From: JADLBR01 sp964651705
GTDB lineage: Bacteria > Verrucomicrobiota > Verrucomicrobiia > JADLBR01
Length of the DNA: 64,000 nt
Direction of reading: 5' to 3'
Assembly (NCBI GenBank): GCA_964651705.1
Contig: CAZYWZ010000024.1
Location: 1-64,000, forward strand
This document shows positions 1-8,769 of the stretch, in pieces. Each line of letters opens with the position of its first letter. Position 1 is the stretch's first letter. Position numbers and translations under genes: made by a program. The notes under the pieces were generated by a model. It worked only from the letters and a program-made list of their open reading frames with translations, was not told the DNA's origin and ran no database searches.

Positions 1-49
1 CATCGCGTTGCTCGAAGAATCCAAAGCCCACGCCCTCGCCAGCGTCTAG
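1..49 (+). CDS. C-terminal tail of an upstream gene, possibly a DUF433-type antitoxin
   Basis: Fifteen codons of an open frame enter from the left edge and end with TAG at 47-49, directly against the ATG at 50. The tail reads ESKAHALASV. DUF5615 toxin genes like the one that follows are commonly preceded by a DUF433 antitoxin gene, so position suggests that identity. Too little remains to recognise the family itself. Confidence 0.4.
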   Translation, partial: IALLEESKAHALASV

Positions 50-370
50 ATGCGCATCCTGCTCGACGAGAACCTGAACTGGCGACTGCGGAACGATCTG
101 CCCGGACATGAGGTGGAGTCGGTGCCCCTGTTGGGTTGGGCGGGCATCCAGAACGGTGAGCTGCTGCGTCGTGCCGCGGATGCCGGCTTCGATGTGCTGA
201 TCACCATGGACTCGAACATGATGCACCAGCAAGACCTGGGCCGTTTCCGCATCGCGCTGATCGCGCTCCGGGCGCGCAGCAACCGGATCGACGATACCCG
301 CCCGCTGATGCCTCATGTCTTGAAATCGCTCAAGAGCCTCAAACCCGGAACGCTTGTGGTCGTGGAATAG
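50..370 (+). CDS. DUF5615 PIN-like toxin
   Basis: A 106-residue protein with the DUF5615 layout: an N-terminal strand with acidic residues (MRILLDENLNWRL), then VLITMDSNM, then a C-terminal helix and the strand TLVVVE. The family has a PIN-like fold and is predicted to be the RNase toxin of DUF433/DUF5615 toxin-antitoxin pairs. The acidic residues D6 and D56 (the second in TMDSN) are in the places expected for metal binding. Its ATG abuts the stop of the preceding frame, as expected for a co-transcribed antitoxin-toxin unit. The function is family inference. Confidence 0.75.
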   Translation: MRILLDENLNWRLRNDLPGHEVESVPLLGWAGIQNGELLRRAADAGFDVLITMDSNMMHQQDLGRFRIALIALRARSNRIDDTRPLMPHVLKSLKSLKPGTLVVVE

Positions 371-421
371 GCATGCGGAACCGCAGGCCGCCCGAGAAGC
401 GTTGGATCTGACACTCACACC

Positions 422-796
422 ATGAACGCCATTATGCTCATCTGCCCGTACCGGTGGAACGGGATGTGGGTCTTCGACGACGAGGCCGCCGGCCTGCACC
501 GCGAGCCCTTCGTCGCCGGCATCGATACCATGATCGACCGCCTCACCGCTGACATCCTCGACGCGGAACGCGGCTTCCGGATGGTATTCTCCGCCACCGC
601 ATTCCCCGGCCACGCCGTCCGGCTGGAGTGGCGGCGCGAGGAGTCGGGCGGCAACTGGTACCACTGCTCCCAGCTGGGCATGGAGGGCTGGCTCTGCCCG
701 GCGCTGTTCAAATACTTCGAATCGGCACCCCAGGAGATCTACGCCAAGATCGAACCGATCCCGCATCCGCCGAAACGATTCGGCGGAGCCCACTGA
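422..796 (+). CDS. DUF6717-like conserved protein
   Basis: A 124-residue protein with the look of the DUF6717 family: N-terminal PYRWNGMWVFDD, then GLHREPFVAGIDTMID, RGFRMVFSA, and a C-terminal GMEGWLCPALFKYF followed by a proline-rich tail. The length is normal for the family. No catalytic motif, signal peptide or membrane segment is visible and the function is unknown. It stands alone 51 bp after the DUF5615 gene and is not obviously part of either flanking toxin-antitoxin unit. The family name comes from recalled sequence resemblance only. Confidence 0.65.
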   Translation: MNAIMLICPYRWNGMWVFDDEAAGLHREPFVAGIDTMIDRLTADILDAERGFRMVFSATAFPGHAVRLEWRREESGGNWYHCSQLGMEGWLCPALFKYFESAPQEIYAKIEPIPHPPKRFGGAH

Positions 797-890
797 CGTT
801 GCCGGACCAAAGCCACGCCGGGTCGCCTCCGAATGGCCGACACACCCGCGCCGTCTTGGATTGGGACAACGGGCATGGGTTGTTGCTTGG

Positions 891-1205
891 TCAGAGATCC
901 AGCCAGCGGCGCACCGCGTCCTCGACCATAGCCAGGGTGCCGGCGTCCGCGATGCCCAGTCGGCGCTCCAATCTGACGTCTGGTATCGAAGCGATACCCT
1001 GCGCGTCAAAGGCACCCGGCGGCATCCCCCGGTGCTCGTGGCGCACTTCGTATGGGGTCCCTCGCGCGTTCGTCGTACGAACAACATAGGTCACGACGGC
1101 GCGTTCGTCGCCGTGATATTCGACGCTCAGAATAAGCACCGGCCTGACTTTGGCGACCATGCCGAGGTCCGCCATCCAGATCTCACCGCGTCTGGCTCTC
1201 GGCAT
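891..1205 (-). CDS. mazF: MazF/PemK-type endoribonuclease toxin
   Basis: A 104-residue protein with the PemK/MazF core. RRGEIWMADLG is the conserved start, followed by KVRPVLILSV and ERAVVTYVVRTT. The late sequence SIPDVRLERRLGIADAGTL matches the usual segment containing the functional Asp. Members cleave mRNA and are held in check by a small antitoxin. The gene overlaps the upstream antitoxin gene by 23 bp on the same strand, so the pair is translationally coupled. Length and motifs are intact, so it is probably active. Confidence 0.85.
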   Translation of the reverse strand: MPRARRGEIWMADLGMVAKVRPVLILSVEYHGDERAVVTYVVRTTNARGTPYEVRHEHRGMPPGAFDAQGIASIPDVRLERRLGIADAGTLAMVEDAVRRWLDL

Positions 1206-1365
1206 CCGACCGCCCCTCCTCCTCCTCGTCGTACATGGCGAAAAGCGCCTCAGAGGAACCCATCATCGCCTGATACTCCTCAACCCAAGCTAACAATTGC
1301 CTCAGCTCATCCGGTGGGAGCCTCTCTATGGCGGCCTCAATTTCGGCGACCGTGCTCATGCGCAA
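1183..1365 (-). CDS. Small antitoxin partner of MazF
   Basis: A 60-residue acidic protein. It has an N-terminal helical segment (TVAEIEAAIERLPPDELRQL) and an acidic tail (MYDEEEEGRSDAE) suited to binding the basic toxin surface. It lies directly upstream of mazF and overlaps it by 23 bp, the normal antitoxin-first order. The helical part resembles small antitoxins with a PPDEL-type motif found with PIN or MazF toxins. It is unlike AbrB-type MazE. The role is inferred from position. Confidence 0.65.
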   Translation of the reverse strand: MRMSTVAEIEAAIERLPPDELRQLLAWVEEYQAMMGSSEALFAMYDEEEEGRSDAESQTR

Positions 1366-1535
1366 ACCCTAAACCCGACCTCCACCGCCGGCAAGCCGAT
1401 CGGTTATCCCCATGGCCGTGTCCAACTTCAGCATTCGCCGCGAGTCGCTCGCCCTTTCCCTCCCCCTTGGCCCTGCCCGCTCTGGACGTTGGGCGCCTTC
1501 TCGGTTGCCTCCGTTCCCTCCTGTTCAAAAAGGGA

Positions 1536-1660
1536 AACCACGAATCCACGCGAATGGACACGAATGGCCGCCGCCTCATTACATGGGCTCCCTCTCGTCG
1601 CTCCCCGCTCGCCCCTCGGCTTTCCTCGTTCTCTCGAAGTTGGATGTCGAATGTTGGTTA
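1536..1660. repeat. Degraded intergenic repeats in a gene-poor gap
   Basis: The 366-bp gap 1366-1731 holds no convincing gene. At 1538-1567 the sequence is a run of CACGAATCC / CGAATGGACACGAATGG words. At about 1638-1668 it is a run of GGATGTCGAATGTTGG-like words. Short degenerate repeats of these two kinds are widespread between genes in several Verrucomicrobiota, Planctomycetota and related genomes. They have no known function. This is pattern recognition and was not checked against a genome. Confidence 0.4.
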
Positions 1661-1731
1661 TTGAATGTTACCCTCCCCCCTGGGACCACAGATGTCCCTC
1701 CCCTCGCGTATAATGAAGGCAGGAGCAAGAA

Positions 1732-2289
1732 ATGGACTATCCCTTGGGCAGTTTCCCGCGATTCGGGCATCAGGAGCGCTGGGCGCGCGAGCGCCGGGAG
1801 CGCGCCATCGAGAATTCGATCACCACGCGGCGGTGGAACGCCTACTGGCGGCGCCAGCGCAAGGCCCCGGACGCGTCCCTGCTCCGGGAGTTTGGGCCCG
1901 CGCCCGATGCCGATGACGCCAGGGCCACCCTGATCCGCATGGGCCACGTCGGACTCGACTGGGTGAGATTCCTCTCCCGCGTGAATCACAAGATCAAGGC
2001 CGAGGCCACCATCGCCGCACAGCTCTCGGCGGAGGCCGAGGCTGTCCACCGGGAGGTGGAAGCCATGGCCTCCGCGTTCACACGGCTCCCCGTCTTGGTC
2101 GACAGCCCCGCCTGGGTCGCCGCCATCCGACGGATCGAGGCCCACCATCGCGATTTGGGCCCACGCATCGAGAGCCTCAAACAGCGCATCGCCGCCGCCC
2201 GGATCGGGTCGATCCGCCTGCTGTGGATGCGGCTGCGGGCGTGGTTCGGGCAGGATTCGGGCCCGCCAGAGATCCGACCGGAGAATTAG
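1732..2289 (+). CDS. Hypothetical helical protein
   Basis: A 185-residue protein, rich in Arg and Ala and mostly predicted helical, with no motif I recognise. Residues 60-150 have coiled-coil-like spacing (KIKAEATIAAQLSAEAEAVH). A Trp/Arg-rich stretch near the C-terminus (LLWMRLRAWF) could be an amphipathic helix. The ATG is preceded by AGGCAGGAGC, a usable ribosome binding site. No operon partner is evident. Base composition matches the neighbours. Confidence 0.5.
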   Translation: MDYPLGSFPRFGHQERWARERRERAIENSITTRRWNAYWRRQRKAPDASLLREFGPAPDADDARATLIRMGHVGLDWVRFLSRVNHKIKAEATIAAQLSAEAEAVHREVEAMASAFTRLPVLVDSPAWVAAIRRIEAHHRDLGPRIESLKQRIAAARIGSIRLLWMRLRAWFGQDSGPPEIRPEN

Positions 2290-2397
2290 CGCGTGTCCCA
2301 CCAAAACCGCATGTCGTACGATTATCCCCATGGAGCCGCAGTCGCCCGCGCCTTTAACCGACCTTGAATCTCACCCATCGAAAGGAGCACTGACATC

Positions 2398-3648
2398 ATG
2401 ACGCAGGCAATCACCAGCGCCGAAACCCTAGACGTCATCACCTGCCCGCATTGCGGCCGGGATATCCACCTCGGGGAGGCCGTGACTCGCGGACTCCGCG
2501 CCAAGCTTCAGGCGGAAATGGAAGCCCCCGCGCTCGAACGCGAGAGGAAACTTGCCGAGCGCGAGGCCGCTCTGAAGCGCGCCGCCGATGCCCAGGAGGA
2601 CGAAGTCCGCAAGCGGCTTGAGAAGGAACGGGCCGAACTCCTCGAAAAGGCCAGACGGGAGGCCAGGGACGGCAGCGACAAGCAGCTGCGCGACCTCCAG
2701 ACACAGATCGAGGAGCAGCGCAAGAAGGTCAATGAGGCCGAGGATGCCGAACTCGAACTGCGCAAGAAGGCCCGCGAGTTGGAAGAAAAGGCCGGCAAGG
2801 CCGAGATCGAACTCCAGCGCCGCCTCGACGAGGAGCGCGCCAAGATCAAAGAGGGCGCCCAGAAGGACGCCGAAGACCAGCAGAGGCTCAGGCTCGCAGA
2901 GAAGGACAAGATCATCGAGGACATGAGGGGTAAACTGGAGGAGGCCCAGAAGAAGGCCTCCCAGGTATCCCAGCAGCTACAGGGCGAGGTGCTGGAACTC
3001 GAAATCGAGCGGGCGCTCCGCGAGAGCTTCCCACAGGACGAGATCGCGGAGGTCAAAACGGGTGCCCGCGGGGCCGACGTCACCCAGGGAGTCCGCAGCC
3101 CCACCGGCCAGCCCTGCGGCACGATCTATTGGGAGTCCAAGCGCACCCAGAACTACCAGCCCGCGTGGCTGGCCAAACTGCGCGAGGACCAGCGGGAGTC
3201 CAAGGCCGACATCGCCGTCCTGGTCTCCGAGCAGCTCCCCGAGGCGGTCAGGGAGTTCGGCCAGTTCGATGGCGTGTGGCTCTGCCGGCCGCGCCACGTC
3301 GCCCCGCTGGCCATGGCCTTGCGCTCGGGCCTCATCGAGACCGCCCTCGCCCGCCGCGCCCAAGAGGGAGTCACCGACAAGATGGCCATCCTGTACCAGT
3401 ACCTCACGGGGAACGAATTCCGCCTGCGCGTGCAGGCCATCGTCGAGGCCTTCGAGGAGATGCGCTCCGACCTCGCCGCCGAGCGCCGCTCCATCGAAAA
3501 GCAATGGTCCAAACGAGAGAAGCAGCTCGCCACCGTCATCCAGACCACCGCCCGCATGTACGGCGACCTCCAGGGCCTCGCCGGCGCCCAGGCCCTGCCG
3601 GATATCGGGGCCCTGGCGCTGGGGGATGCCGGGGACGGTGCGACATAA
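2398..3648 (+). CDS. DUF2130 protein: zinc-ribbon start, long coiled coil, nuclease-like domain
   Basis: A 416-residue protein with three parts. Residues 15-25 carry CPHCGRDI, half of a zinc-ribbon-like knuckle. Residues 35-200 form a continuous charged coiled coil (EREAALKRAADAQEDE and similar). Residues 205-370 are the DUF2130 domain. That domain contains GADVTQGVRSPTG followed by IYWESKRTQNY and LAKLREDQ, where the D...ExK arrangement resembles the PD-(D/E)XK nuclease core. A short helical tail follows. DUF2130 proteins are of unknown function and recur in defence-rich regions. The start is preceded by GAAAGGAGC. Confidence 0.8.
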   Translation: MTQAITSAETLDVITCPHCGRDIHLGEAVTRGLRAKLQAEMEAPALERERKLAEREAALKRAADAQEDEVRKRLEKERAELLEKARREARDGSDKQLRDLQTQIEEQRKKVNEAEDAELELRKKARELEEKAGKAEIELQRRLDEERAKIKEGAQKDAEDQQRLRLAEKDKIIEDMRGKLEEAQKKASQVSQQLQGEVLELEIERALRESFPQDEIAEVKTGARGADVTQGVRSPTGQPCGTIYWESKRTQNYQPAWLAKLREDQRESKADIAVLVSEQLPEAVREFGQFDGVWLCRPRHVAPLAMALRSGLIETALARRAQEGVTDKMAILYQYLTGNEFRLRVQAIVEAFEEMRSDLAAERRSIEKQWSKREKQLATVIQTTARMYGDLQGLAGAQALPDIGALALGDAGDGAT

Positions 3649-3739
3649 TTAAGCCATTGAGACTTGGCATGCAACCGAATAGCATGGTGTGGGATGATGG
3701 CGCGATATGATCAAAGGGGTAGGCTGAAAGGATATTCCG

Positions 3740-6703
3740 ATGACAGTATTTGAAGGCTGCCAACCCCGCATTGAGGTTCGCCAGGGCGAGTTGAATGACG
3801 CGATATTTGCCGCCGACTTCGGCGATCTTGTCGCCAATCGCGCCGCGGATGTGTACGCCGATCCGGCGAAGTTTTTCGCCAACACCCATCCCGCGCAGAA
3901 CCTCAAGGATGTCGCGAAGGCCGTCTTTGGCCGACTGGCAAATCCGACGGAGAGTGGCTTGACGCTGCGGCTGAGCACCGGTTTTGGCGGCGGCAAGACA
4001 CACACATTGATGACCCTCTGGCATCTGGGACGCCACGTGACCGATCCCAGCATCGGACGCGAGGTGCTCGCCCCCGATGGACGCCCACCGGCCGTCACAA
4101 CCATCGCGATCGACTGTGGCAAGGCGGGCGTTCCCGACTTTAATTCGCATTCGGCCCTATCCACCCACAGCCTTTGGGGCGAGATGTTCTTTTTGCTTGG
4201 CGAAGCGAAAGAGCCCAAGGGGGGCGGTGCCAAGGCCATCGCGGCGCTCGGTGACGCCGATCGCCAAGAAGCATCGCCCAACGACAAGCAAGTCCAAGCG
4301 CTCCTTCCCGACGGCCCGATCCTGATCCTCCTGGATGAGTTGGTCATCTACATGGCCAAACTGAGCGAGACCGGCAGGGGGAATCTGCTGGGATTCCTGA
4401 ATCTCCTGATGTCCGTGGTGAGCGCCCGCCCCCAGACCGTCTTGGTGGTTACCGATCCGGGCAATCAGGCGGTGTACGCCAAAGAATCCGCGCGCCTTGC
4501 GGATGCACTTTCAGGCAGCGCAAAGAAACTCGAGGAAATCTTCGGCCGAAAGATGGCCAGCATCGATCCGATCGGTGACGAGTCGCCGAAGGTGATCGTT
4601 CGTCGCCTGTTTGGGAGTGTCGATCCCGCGGCGGCCGAGCGGGCGGCAAACACCTATGGCGATCTTTATCAGCGCGTCGCTGCCGCCGATTCCCGTTTGC
4701 TGCCGTCCGGCGGGGCGACACCTCCTACGTCGCCCGACTATCGGAAGGCCATCGAAGTTTCCTATCCGTTTCATCCGAGGCTCCTGAAGACCGCCGAGGA
4801 GAGGCTGGGCGCCATGGACAGTTTTCAGAAGAGCAGGGGCGTGTTGCGGCTCTTTGCGCGCATCATCCGAGACGTGTGGGATCGGAAGGAGCCCTGCGGG
4901 TTGATATCAGCCGGCGAGATCAACTGGTCCAATCGGGACATCCGCTCCGACCTGCTCGATCGCCTGCAGCGTGACAGGTTTGGCGCGGCGATCCGGGCGG
5001 ACATCGAGGGCCACGCACTCGACTTGGATGGCGGAGAACGCGGCACCCACACCCGCGCGGCGTCGGCCCTCCTTCTGGAGAGCCTGGACATCGGCAACGC
5101 ATCGAGCGGGCTCGATGCGCCCGAGGTCACCTTGGCCACCCTTCGGCCCGAAGACGCCGGACCGGAACCCGGAGAAGCGTTGGACCGCCTCATCGGTACC
5201 TGCTGGCACACCTATCCGATGCCCGGCGGTCGCGGCTGGCAATTCCGATACGACGCAAATGTCATCCGTCAGATCGATGAACTGCGCGGCAAGGTGCCGA
5301 TCGATGACGCCGCCAACCGCATCCGCGCAGAGGTCCAGCAGTATTTCAGCGGCGCCGCCTTCAAACTGGCCGCATGGCCGTCCCACGCGAACCAAGTCCC
5401 GGAATCCGCCGATCTGCAGCTTGCGCTCTGTGCGGACGAAAAGCGGGCCGTCTCGGTGGTCTCATGGAGCGACGACCGCGATCCTGCTTCGCCAATCCCC
5501 CGGGGGTTCAAGAACGCCATCGTCGCGGTGGCGCCATCCGAGGCGAAGTGGCACATCGCGCTGGAGAAATGCCAGCGCCTGATCGCCGCTGAGAAGATCA
5601 AGAAGGAGCATTCCAGCGGGGCCGCCGGCAGGATTGTCCTGGAACAGATCGACCGGATCGAGCCGGACATGCGAAAGCAATTCTTGCTGAGCTGCTATCG
5701 CGCCTTCGACCGGGTCGTGCTCGCGGGCCGCGGCACCCTCCAACTCGAGGAGCAATACATGGTGCCGGAGGCGCAGATCCTGCACCAACCCAAAGGCCAG
5801 GTCGGATTGAAGCGGTTCCTCGAAGAAAACAGACTGCTCCACAAGGCCACGGACGCGATCGACCCCGATCTCTTCGTCGCTAAGATCCTGCCCGGCACCA
5901 CGCCGCTGGCCGGGCAGCCTGAGGCCTTCACCGCCAAGGCCGTGCACGAGCGCATCCTGGGTGCCCCAGGCCTGCGGCTTGTGCCTGACGCCGATGTCGT
6001 CCGCGCGACCATCTCCAGGGCCGTCGAGGCGGGCAAACTCGTCCTTCGTTTCGGCGATGGGCGCGCCTTCGACAGCAATGGATGTGTCGAGGGCGTGGCC
6101 GGGCACCGGCGCCGCATCGTCACGCCCTTGCCGCCCACGTTCCCTCTGGACACCAGCGTCCATCTGGCTGCATCGGGTTCGGGCCAAGCCACGGAATGGC
6201 TGGCCGAAGATGCCCCGGCGAAATCCGGAGAAGGCGCAAAGCCAGGGACCACAGGCGGTGGTGGCGCGCCACCACCTCCGCCGCCCCCAAGCCAGGTCAC
6301 GGCGACGAGTTGGACCGCGATATTGGAGTACGCGAAGACGCGCCCCCTCTTGAAGTTGGAACTGCGCGCACCGTCCCCATCCGTTGCGGCCACGCTGGCG
6401 ACGCTGGCGCAACCCCTCGGCGCCGATGCGCTGACCGCCAGTTTCACGGTGGCGGGCGACACCAAGGATGGTGGCTCGATCCACTTCGCCGCCAGTGAAG
6501 TGAAGCTGAATCATCCGACAAAGCCCCTGCAGATCGCCCAGACGTTGTTCCACGCCCTCGCGGAAGGCTGCACCTACGAGGCCACGGTCACGCTGGCGTT
6601 TAAGGAAGGGCGCCCCGGACTGCACGCCGTTTTGGAGAATCTTCGGCAGAGCGCCTCGGCAGATGTCAAACCCACGGGCGTATTCGACAAACCCATCGCC
6701 TGA
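3740..6703 (+). CDS. DUF499 family ATPase of a methyltransferase/helicase defence cluster
   Basis: A 987-residue ATPase of the DUF499 (COG1483) family. Walker A is STGFGGGKTH at residues 79-88. A Walker B-like ILILLDELVIYMA lies near residue 195. A proline-rich linker (about residues 845-855) precedes a small C-terminal domain (about 860-985). DUF499 ATPases co-occur with DUF1156 methyltransferases and SNF2 helicases in predicted anti-phage clusters of bacteria and archaea. Both partners lie downstream here (10958 and 13913). The genes between are same-strand and tightly spaced, suggesting one transcription unit. The reaction beyond ATP hydrolysis is unknown. Confidence 0.85.
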   Translation: MTVFEGCQPRIEVRQGELNDAIFAADFGDLVANRAADVYADPAKFFANTHPAQNLKDVAKAVFGRLANPTESGLTLRLSTGFGGGKTHTLMTLWHLGRHVTDPSIGREVLAPDGRPPAVTTIAIDCGKAGVPDFNSHSALSTHSLWGEMFFLLGEAKEPKGGGAKAIAALGDADRQEASPNDKQVQALLPDGPILILLDELVIYMAKLSETGRGNLLGFLNLLMSVVSARPQTVLVVTDPGNQAVYAKESARLADALSGSAKKLEEIFGRKMASIDPIGDESPKVIVRRLFGSVDPAAAERAANTYGDLYQRVAAADSRLLPSGGATPPTSPDYRKAIEVSYPFHPRLLKTAEERLGAMDSFQKSRGVLRLFARIIRDVWDRKEPCGLISAGEINWSNRDIRSDLLDRLQRDRFGAAIRADIEGHALDLDGGERGTHTRAASALLLESLDIGNASSGLDAPEVTLATLRPEDAGPEPGEALDRLIGTCWHTYPMPGGRGWQFRYDANVIRQIDELRGKVPIDDAANRIRAEVQQYFSGAAFKLAAWPSHANQVPESADLQLALCADEKRAVSVVSWSDDRDPASPIPRGFKNAIVAVAPSEAKWHIALEKCQRLIAAEKIKKEHSSGAAGRIVLEQIDRIEPDMRKQFLLSCYRAFDRVVLAGRGTLQLEEQYMVPEAQILHQPKGQVGLKRFLEENRLLHKATDAIDPDLFVAKILPGTTPLAGQPEAFTAKAVHERILGAPGLRLVPDADVVRATISRAVEAGKLVLRFGDGRAFDSNGCVEGVAGHRRRIVTPLPPTFPLDTSVHLAASGSGQATEWLAEDAPAKSGEGAKPGTTGGGGAPPPPPPPSQVTATSWTAILEYAKTRPLLKLELRAPSPSVAATLATLAQPLGADALTASFTVAGDTKDGGSIHFAASEVKLNHPTKPLQIAQTLFHALAEGCTYEATVTLAFKEGRPGLHAVLENLRQSASADVKPTGVFDKPIA

Positions 6704-6715
6704 TACAGAGTTCAT

Positions 6716-7171
6716 GTGAAAATCCGCGAAGCCTCTTTTGCCCTCCGGGTCGTGCGGCGCCGCGCGGGCGATGCCGCGATCCTCTACCGCCGCTCGCTCG
6801 ACGCCAAGATGAACGAGCGGCTAACGCGCGTTGCATCGATATCGCCCCTCGCCTTCGCGTCCGGAGCCGGCCTGATCCGCCAGGCCGTCCGTGAAAGCTC
6901 GAAAGAGCGGGGTGCCGCACCCGCAACACGCGCCCGATTCGCCCTCGATCCCGGTCCCTTTTATCCGCTGGATCCCGACTGGGGCGCGCGCGTCGCCTGT
7001 TTTGCCCTCGTGGCCGCGGGCCTCCGCAATGCCGACCGCCTGCACCGTGCCGCAACCCATCTCATCTCCTCGGACCCGGGCGAAGCCGCATGGTGGTATG
7101 GCCTGATGCGCAACGGCCGCCTCGGGCGCACCCGTCGCGCTTTGCGCATCCTCCTCGAGGCGGTCAAGTGA
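6716..7171 (+). CDS. Small unknown protein of the DUF499/DUF1156 cluster
   Basis: A 151-residue basic protein beginning at GTG, 12 bp after the DUF499 gene. Notable segments are an Arg-rich N-terminal strand-helix region (FALRVVRRRAGDAAILYRRS), the central FYPLDPDWGARVACFAL, and the C-terminal WWYGLMRNGRLGRTRRALRI. No enzymatic motif is visible. Its tight spacing to the ATPase gene suggests it is a constant accessory of this cluster type rather than a passenger. I cannot name the family. Confidence 0.6.
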   Translation: MKIREASFALRVVRRRAGDAAILYRRSLDAKMNERLTRVASISPLAFASGAGLIRQAVRESSKERGAAPATRARFALDPGPFYPLDPDWGARVACFALVAAGLRNADRLHRAATHLISSDPGEAAWWYGLMRNGRLGRTRRALRILLEAVK

Positions 7172-7237
7172 CCCCCCGAAATCCAAGTTCGAAAGTTCTG
7201 GTTTTTCATGTAAAGTGTGGTGTAAGGTGATCTTGCC

Positions 7238-8035
7238 ATGAACCGCCGATCCCAACCGCCCCTTGCCCTGCCTCACTCGCCGCTGATCTTTGTCTTGGCG
7301 CAAGTCCGTATTGCTGCGGTACTTGTGATCTCGGAGAAGATTCCAATCATCCAGGAAGCGCTGCGCAAACAGGGATTCCCACGTTTCCGGCGAAGGCAGA
7401 CTGACGTTGTCAAACCGCAGGTGGGTCCCATCACCCAGATCGAGCGGCGGGATCAGTGGGAATTCGGCGACAAGGACAACACCGCCTCGGTGCTGGTGGA
7501 TGCGGAATCCATCGTCCTCCAGGCGTCCGAGTACACGGTGTTTGAATCGTTCATGGAACGCCTTGAAGTCGCCCTGAACGCGGTGGCCGCCGCGGCCGAA
7601 CCCAGTGTGGTCGAGCGCATCGGCCTCCGATACGTGGACTTGATCGTTCCCCGTGCGGGCAAGGCCCTGTCCGATTACGTGCGGCCGTCGTTGCTGGGCG
7701 AGGCGAACCCCCATCTCGGGTCGCGCCTGGCGTTTCTCTCGGAATCCATCGCAAAAACCGGCGACCACTCGAAGTTCCTCGTGCGGTTTGTCGATGGCTT
7801 CGGGGGCTTCGCGTTCCCGCCGGACCTCTTGCCCGTCTCCCTGCACCTCCGGCAAGATCCGAATCGCGGATCGTCGCGTTTCGGGATGCTCGACATGGAT
7901 CACTTTGACGAAACCACGTCGGATTTTTCCGTCGAATCCATCTCGGATCGATTTTGGGGCCTGCACGAGGTCCACTCCAACGTCTTCAAGACGAGCGTCA
8001 CAGAAGCCGCGCTCGCCGAATGGAGCCAATCATGA
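7238..8035 (+). CDS. TIGR04255-like protein
   Basis: A 265-residue protein that matches the sporadically distributed TIGR04255 family. The hallmarks are an N-terminal PLALPHSPLIFVLAQVRI, a strand pair around RDQWEFGDKDNTASVLVD, then VERIGLRYVDLIVP in the middle, and the late block LDMDHFDE...FWGLHEVHSNVFKTSVTE. The family's role is unknown, but it is often found beside defence or toxin-antitoxin genes. The stop codon overlaps the start of the next gene (ATGA at 8032-8035), so the two are translationally coupled. Confidence 0.75.
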   Translation: MNRRSQPPLALPHSPLIFVLAQVRIAAVLVISEKIPIIQEALRKQGFPRFRRRQTDVVKPQVGPITQIERRDQWEFGDKDNTASVLVDAESIVLQASEYTVFESFMERLEVALNAVAAAAEPSVVERIGLRYVDLIVPRAGKALSDYVRPSLLGEANPHLGSRLAFLSESIAKTGDHSKFLVRFVDGFGGFAFPPDLLPVSLHLRQDPNRGSSRFGMLDMDHFDETTSDFSVESISDRFWGLHEVHSNVFKTSVTEAALAEWSQS

Positions 8036-8757
8036 ACGGTGTGCTTGAATTTCCCGCTCGGGTCGATTCCTGGGAGGACGTGTTGCGCCCGGAACCGACC
8101 GGGGGCCGCAATCCCCTTTCGCTGTCGACGCATCGATGGGTTCCTGTGGAAACGCGTCGGTGGGAACCGCCAGGCGCATATCAGCGTCCGTGGGGCTCCG
8201 GCGCGGTTCGTGTCCTTCCTTGGGCCGATGCGCGAGAGTTGCCGATAGACCCTTGGCTTCGAGCGATTCTGAACTTCGTCGCGAACGAGTTCTTCGCCGT
8301 CCTTTCGTTCGACGTGCCTGCCGTGCTGGGCCGCATCCGCCACGAGCTGTCGCTCAATACCGCAGAGCTGGCCCGCGTCCTGAACGTTTCGCGCCCCACC
8401 GTGTACGCGTGGGCGGAAGGCGGCCCGGCCAAGCCGGAGAACCGCATGCGCCTCGCGCTGCTCCGCGATGTCGCCGAGTCTTGGCGCAGCCTCCGCCCGG
8501 AGCCGGTCGGCCCCCTCGTGAGGGAACCCGCGGCCGATGGTCGCACGCTCGTGGATCTGCTCGTTGCGCCAGCATTGGATAGCGCCCGCATCGTTTCACG
8601 CCTCGAACAGCTTGCCGCCATCCACGCCGAACGCGACGCGCAGCGCCGCGCCCCGGGCCCCTCCATGCGAGAACTCGCCGCGAAGCATGGCTTCAAACCC
8701 GTCCCCAAGGAAACACTCCGCCAGACCCTCGAATGGCAGGCGAGCCGGGGGAAATGA
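8032..8757 (+). CDS. HTH DNA-binding protein coupled to the TIGR04255-like gene
   Basis: A 241-residue protein starting at the ATG that overlaps the previous stop. A frame extends further upstream, but the overlap argues for this start. Residues about 105-150 form an XRE/Cro-like helix-turn-helix (LSLNTAELARVLNVSRPTVYAWAE, shown here only in outline). The N-terminal 100 residues and the helical C-terminal 90 residues are unfamiliar. Its coupling to the TIGR04255-like gene suggests a two-gene unit, perhaps antitoxin-like autoregulation. That is inference from order only. Confidence 0.65.
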   Translation: MNGVLEFPARVDSWEDVLRPEPTGGRNPLSLSTHRWVPVETRRWEPPGAYQRPWGSGAVRVLPWADARELPIDPWLRAILNFVANEFFAVLSFDVPAVLGRIRHELSLNTAELARVLNVSRPTVYAWAEGGPAKPENRMRLALLRDVAESWRSLRPEPVGPLVREPAADGRTLVDLLVAPALDSARIVSRLEQLAAIHAERDAQRRAPGPSMRELAAKHGFKPVPKETLRQTLEWQASRGK

Positions 8758-8769
8758 CGCTCCGGCCCC

